Origin: Hyperoodon ampullatus
Taxonomy: Eukaryota; Chordata; Mammalia; Artiodactyla; Ziphiidae
Reading direction: 5' to 3'
Length of the DNA stretch: 64,000 nucleotides
Assembly: GCA_949752795.1 (NCBI GenBank)
Contig: OX457064.1
Span: forward strand, 45,132,368-45,196,367
The notes under the pieces were generated by a model. The model was not told the origin of the DNA. It saw only the letters and a program-made list of their open reading frames with translations, and did not search any database. Numbering within the stretch: position 1 is the stretch's first letter; the number at the start of each line of letters is the position of its first letter. Position numbers and translations under genes: made by a program. This document shows positions 60,454 to 64,000 of this stretch, piece after piece.

Positions 60454-60828
60454 TTGTTAAAAACAAGGTAACTGACCCAAAATGGAATCACTTATGCTAA
60501 GCCCCACATCACCAAAAACTTTATTATTTCTGCCATTCCCAGAAATGGAATCTTAAGTTGGTCAGTCAGAAATTGCATGATCGCCCTAGTTAGGTAAGTT
60601 GCCTGGTAGACCTCTGCCATCCCCTAAAGGAAACTAACTTTGCAAAAAGCAACCTGCCTTTTTGCCTGGTATAACTTTCTTGTTCCTGCTCCCTCTTGCT
60701 TATAAAAGTCTTTCATTTTGTATACATCCTTGCAGTTCCTTTCTATCTGCTAGATGGGATGTTGCCCAATTAATGAATAGCTGAGAAAAACCAATAAGAT
60801 CTTTAAAATTTACTCAGTTGAATTGTGG
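60454..60828 (+). mobile_element. ERVL-like LTR, 3' end interrupted by a SINE
   Basis: Begins around tgttaaaaacaaggtaactg. It contains a TATA box (tataaaag, 60,701-60,708), a gctagatgggatgttgccca phrase, and aataagatctttaaaattta with actcagttgaatt near the 3' end. These resemble class III (ERVL-group) LTRs. The usual AATAAA-like signal here reads gagaaaaaccaataag, so the polyadenylation signal looks altered. No viral genes lie beside it. Confidence 0.62.
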
Positions 60829-61050
60829 GGTTTTTTTGTTTGTTTGTTTGTTTGTTTTTGCGGTATGCGGGCCTCTCACTGCTGTGGCCTCTCCCGCTGT
60901 GGAGCACAGGCTCCAGATGTGCAGGCCCAGCGGCCATGGCTCATGGGCCCAGCCGCTCCATGGCATGTGAGATCCTCCCGGACTGGGGCACGAACCCGCG
61001 TCTCCTGCATCGGCAGGCGGACTCTCAACCACTGCACCACTAGGGAAGCC
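60829..61050 (-). mobile_element. CHR-type SINE with GTTT tail
   Basis: A TTTG-repeat tail (60,831-60,858), gcggtatgcgggcctctcac, and an end reading accactagggaagcc. I could not fix a target duplication; tcagttg/tcagttt is only suggestive. It sits at the 3' end of the LTR. Frames of 72-97 codons across it are by-products. Confidence 0.9.
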
Positions 61051-62430
61051 CAAGAGTCAGTTTTTAAAAAAGACACACCCAGGGATATGGTAGGCAAACC
61101 TATTCCTTTGAGCTAGACTGATTTGAGGAGTCAGAGCATTTATGGAGTTGTGATGAACTTCAATTTTCTGGCCTTTGTTGGCTAGCTGAACTGGTGAGGA
61201 CAGACTTACTGAGCCAAGCAAGAATTTTTTAATTAAAAACAACAAAATTCCAATGCCACTTAACCATTTCTTTTATGCCATTTATCCTCCCTTGATTTCT
61301 CTTTTCTACCTCTTTCCCCTTTTCCCCATAAATACAAGATTCCCCTATGATTCACCCCTTAAATACATCCACAGGCAAACATTCTAACAGGAACAAAAAA
61401 GCTCCTTCTTCACAAATATACATTAAAATGGAGTGAAGGACTCCTTCCTACTTATTTGACTGCCAGTGTTCATCGTCTAATAGAATATTGGATTATTTTC
61501 TTCAAGGCTCCCTGTTCAAAAGTCAATGTTCTGCTAGACTGAGCGGACTGACAGTAGTGGAAGGCTTACTATACCGACAACTGGATGCCCTTAGAATTGG
61601 AATACAAGGCTGCCCCTGCTAATGATGAGAGGTAAATAAGGAAGAAAAAATACAATTATATATGTTTCATTTACCATCATGAGGACTTTCATGAATTTTT
61701 TGGCAAAGAGGAAATATATATAGCTCAAGCTCAGTAAGATATTAATTCAAATAAAGGGATTGAAACTATATCTTAATTACTTTTAGGGATGGATGAACTT
61801 GGCCATATTTTGTGTTTATTCAGTATCTCAAATGTTTTCCCACATGTCTGGAGTTAAAAACAATGCTTCCTCAGCTACCTTTGTTTTACAGATCTTGTGT
61901 AATTTATGGTAAATCCAAATGAAAATATTTTAATTTTGTTTGCAACTAAGAAAACATTTGGCTTTATGCTTTTTCCTTATTAATGTTTGAAATTTAGCTT
62001 CAATCAAGGGCTAAGTCTTCTAGAAGTTTTACATGTAATAGACAAACATTTATATTCAGGAAATAGTTATAGCCTTTGCTATATGAATATCACACTTATT
62101 TTCAAAGAAGAGGAAGGAAATTTTAAAAGTGTACATATTGTGCATGGCCATCTTGATATTGTTTTAGATGTAAGCTATTGGTTTGAATAAGAGCCTTTCC
62201 AGTACCAGGATTTATGATGTAATGCCTTTTAAATAAAAGTTCAATTAAATTTATTTCACTTTTCTGTCAATACTTTTGGGAAGCATCATTTTTATCACAT
62301 TTACCCACTTTTTATTGTGGAAACTAGAATAAGATTTTAAAAATTATATGTTTGGTATCAATTTATGTCTATTTAGAATTTAATATATTGACAGCTTTCT
62401 TAAAAAGTAAAATCATAAACGTCATTGATC
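61051..62430. other. Unassigned non-coding sequence
   Basis: Nothing recognised over about 1.4 kb. Confidence 0.42.
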
Positions 62431-62439
62431 ATACTTTCC

Positions 62440-62602
62440 ATATATATATAGATATAGATATTGTGAGTGTGTATACATATATTCACTATACATAACCACA
62501 TACATACACAATATAGTGAATGTGTGTGTATATATATATATATATATACACATTCACTATATATACATACAAACATGCATTTACATTCACACATACACAC
62601 AC
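62440..62602. repeat. AT/GT/CA-rich repeat with hairpin
   Basis: A dinucleotide-rich block. Inside it atatagtgaatgtgt (62,511-62,525) and its exact reverse complement acacattcactatat (62,548-62,562) flank an alternating TA core. Another ttcactata copy lies at 62,482-62,490. Confidence 0.9.
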
Positions 62603-64000
62603 ATTCTAGAAACAACATCACAAGAGTGACTAAAAAGGTTGCTTGTTATCCTATACTCAGACCTCTCGTAAAAACTGTTTCTGCTCAACCAACCTATTTT
62701 TGTCATTGTTCTGTTACTTTGGGGACTTACTGCTATCCTATTAGAGTACCCAGCATATAGTCAGTGAACAAAATACTCTTTCTGTTGATGGCAATAACGT
62801 TTTTCTCTAAAAAGCGCCATCCCACCTGTGAATATAGCAATACAGTTAATATTTTCTATTGCTGTGGCTTTCCATAAAATGGTAAACACCATTTCCTACA
62901 AGAGATATATGTTACAGGCCATCAAAAACAACATCAGGGGTTCATTTTCATTTGTATAGCAGAAATATCATTTTTACTAATTTTCCCACCAATGCATCCC
63001 GAAGTATTTTATCTAGTCTGTTATTCTTTTCAGAGAGGAGATATTATGTTTCATCTAATACATTTTCACATTTGTGGACACTAAAAATCTAGAATCAACT
63101 AAACTGTGGGTTAATCTATTTCTGAGATGAAAAAAAAACATTGGTGACCATTATACATTCAACTCTGCCAGGAGGCATCTCTAGCATTGGGGTCAATGTA
63201 TTTTCATCTAAATACTTAGCTAACTTGTCCTCAGTCTGGTTCTGCCACTTGAACACAGCAAACCTCAGATCTGCTATGAATGGGCTGTGGTATAGGATTA
63301 CCAAAATCCATTTCTACAGTGTTCAGACAGTCCCTGTAGAGAGAATATGTGTGTAACTACCAGAGTTTCTGTAACAGATTTGAAGTCAAGATGTGCTAAG
63401 GTCGGAGGAAGTTAAAAGAAGTTGACAGACTGCTTTTGACTTCTCTTTAAAAATGTATATATTGCATTGGATTTGGAGCACGTAACTTTATTACTTTATT
63501 CAAAGAGGTTCTTCTTACCTCATTCCATATCATTTCTACAGGTGACTTAAGAAATTACATTTTTGTGATTCCTTGGTTCTTTGGTAAATTCATTGTTCTA
63601 TTTTGCTCTGTTTTTAATTACCAAATGGAATGACCTCTAAAGCAAAAACAGAAGCTTTGAAGGTATTAATGATTTGCTCAAAACTGCTGAAGATATAGGA
63701 ACCTTGGAGAAATTGCTATAATGGCACCACAAATGTGTGCCATTACAAAGATAACCATTAAAATGCACTGTGATATTGGACCTATATTATATTAGCTTTC
63801 CTTTTTTTATAAAAGGTACTCTTGGCCTGACACCTTTGTGCTCTGTAGAGTCTTAGATTCTTCCTATTTATGGCAATTCCTTTGTACCTCCTTTATACTG
63901 CAATTTTTGGGGTCTTTTTTTGAGTTCGTTTTCAGTTCCTAAACTTAAAACACCATGATGTTTCTTACTGCTTTTACAGAAATGCATATTTTATTTGGCC
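62603..64000. other. Unassigned non-coding sequence
   Basis: No recognised repeat or gene. A 62-codon minus frame at 63,116-63,304 begins with TTG and follows an in-frame stop. It has protein-like composition but no family I know. Confidence 0.4.

Noticed and set aside
63116..63304. 62-codon minus frame with protein-like composition
   Set aside because: It starts at TTG after an in-frame TAG and has no recognised family. An acceptor-like tctctacag lies upstream but no matching donor or exon chain was found.
1..64000. CRISPR arrays, bacterial operons, toxin or phage systems
   Set aside because: No regularly spaced direct repeats, no ribosome-binding-site-led gene strings, and the repeats are mammalian retroposons. 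Nothing prokaryotic is supported.
1..64000. Ruminant origin
   Set aside because: No Bov-A or BovB copies were recognised in 64 kb, while CHR SINEs are frequent. A cetacean (or hippo) is the better fit, but this is inference from repeats only.

Overview
The window reads as vertebrate, specifically mammalian, non-coding nuclear DNA. It is AT-rich, and no open frame in it looks like a host protein. Most structure that can be recognised is transposon-derived. The lineage clue is a set of about 210-bp tRNA-Glu-derived SINEs of the CHR type, known from whales, hippos and ruminants, together with artiodactyl-type L1 elements. I saw no Bov-A or BovB sequence, which argues against a ruminant and makes a cetacean the best guess (inference). 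No prokaryotic gene, CRISPR array, operon, or rRNA or tRNA gene is visible.

Layout. Positions 1-13,700 are mostly unassigned sequence with scattered relics: an old L1 5'-end-like piece (1,950-2,270), a young-looking L1 3' end (3,324-3,815), L2 and MIR fossils, one CHR SINE (4,846-5,055) and a solo MLT1-type LTR with a 5-bp target duplication (11,057-11,529). At 14,560-14,945 (minus) lies a decayed hAT-type transposase recognisable by several motifs. Positions 15,500-27,000 are relic-poor, with some blocks that could be conserved non-coding DNA. Positions 27,100-37,220 are a dense retroposon cluster: CHR SINEs, a 5'-truncated L1 (29,451-31,332) split by a SINE, a partial MLT1 LTR, old L1 reverse-transcriptase remnants, and two L1 tails facing each other. 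Positions 38,000-52,100 hold L2, MIR and old L1 pieces, two very short L1 tails with target duplications, and a perfect 20-bp inverted repeat (48,644-48,740).

The dominant object is a nearly full-length L1 on the minus strand at 52,564-60,062, flanked by a perfect 12-bp duplication. It has a 3' UTR, a broken ORF2 with endonuclease, reverse transcriptase and C-terminal Cys/His regions, a broken ORF1, and a long GC-rich 5' UTR. Two CHR SINEs are inserted in it. Downstream come an ERVL-like LTR with its own SINE (60,454-61,050) and an AT/GT-rich block containing a hairpin (62,511-62,562).

I found no convincing undescribed system. The best leads are the hAT relic, the L1 with 5' UTR, the inverted repeats and a few unassigned blocks that deserve a conservation check. 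Repeat family names come from memory of consensus sequences, and boundaries of old elements are approximate. Boundaries of young elements rest on target-site duplications read directly.
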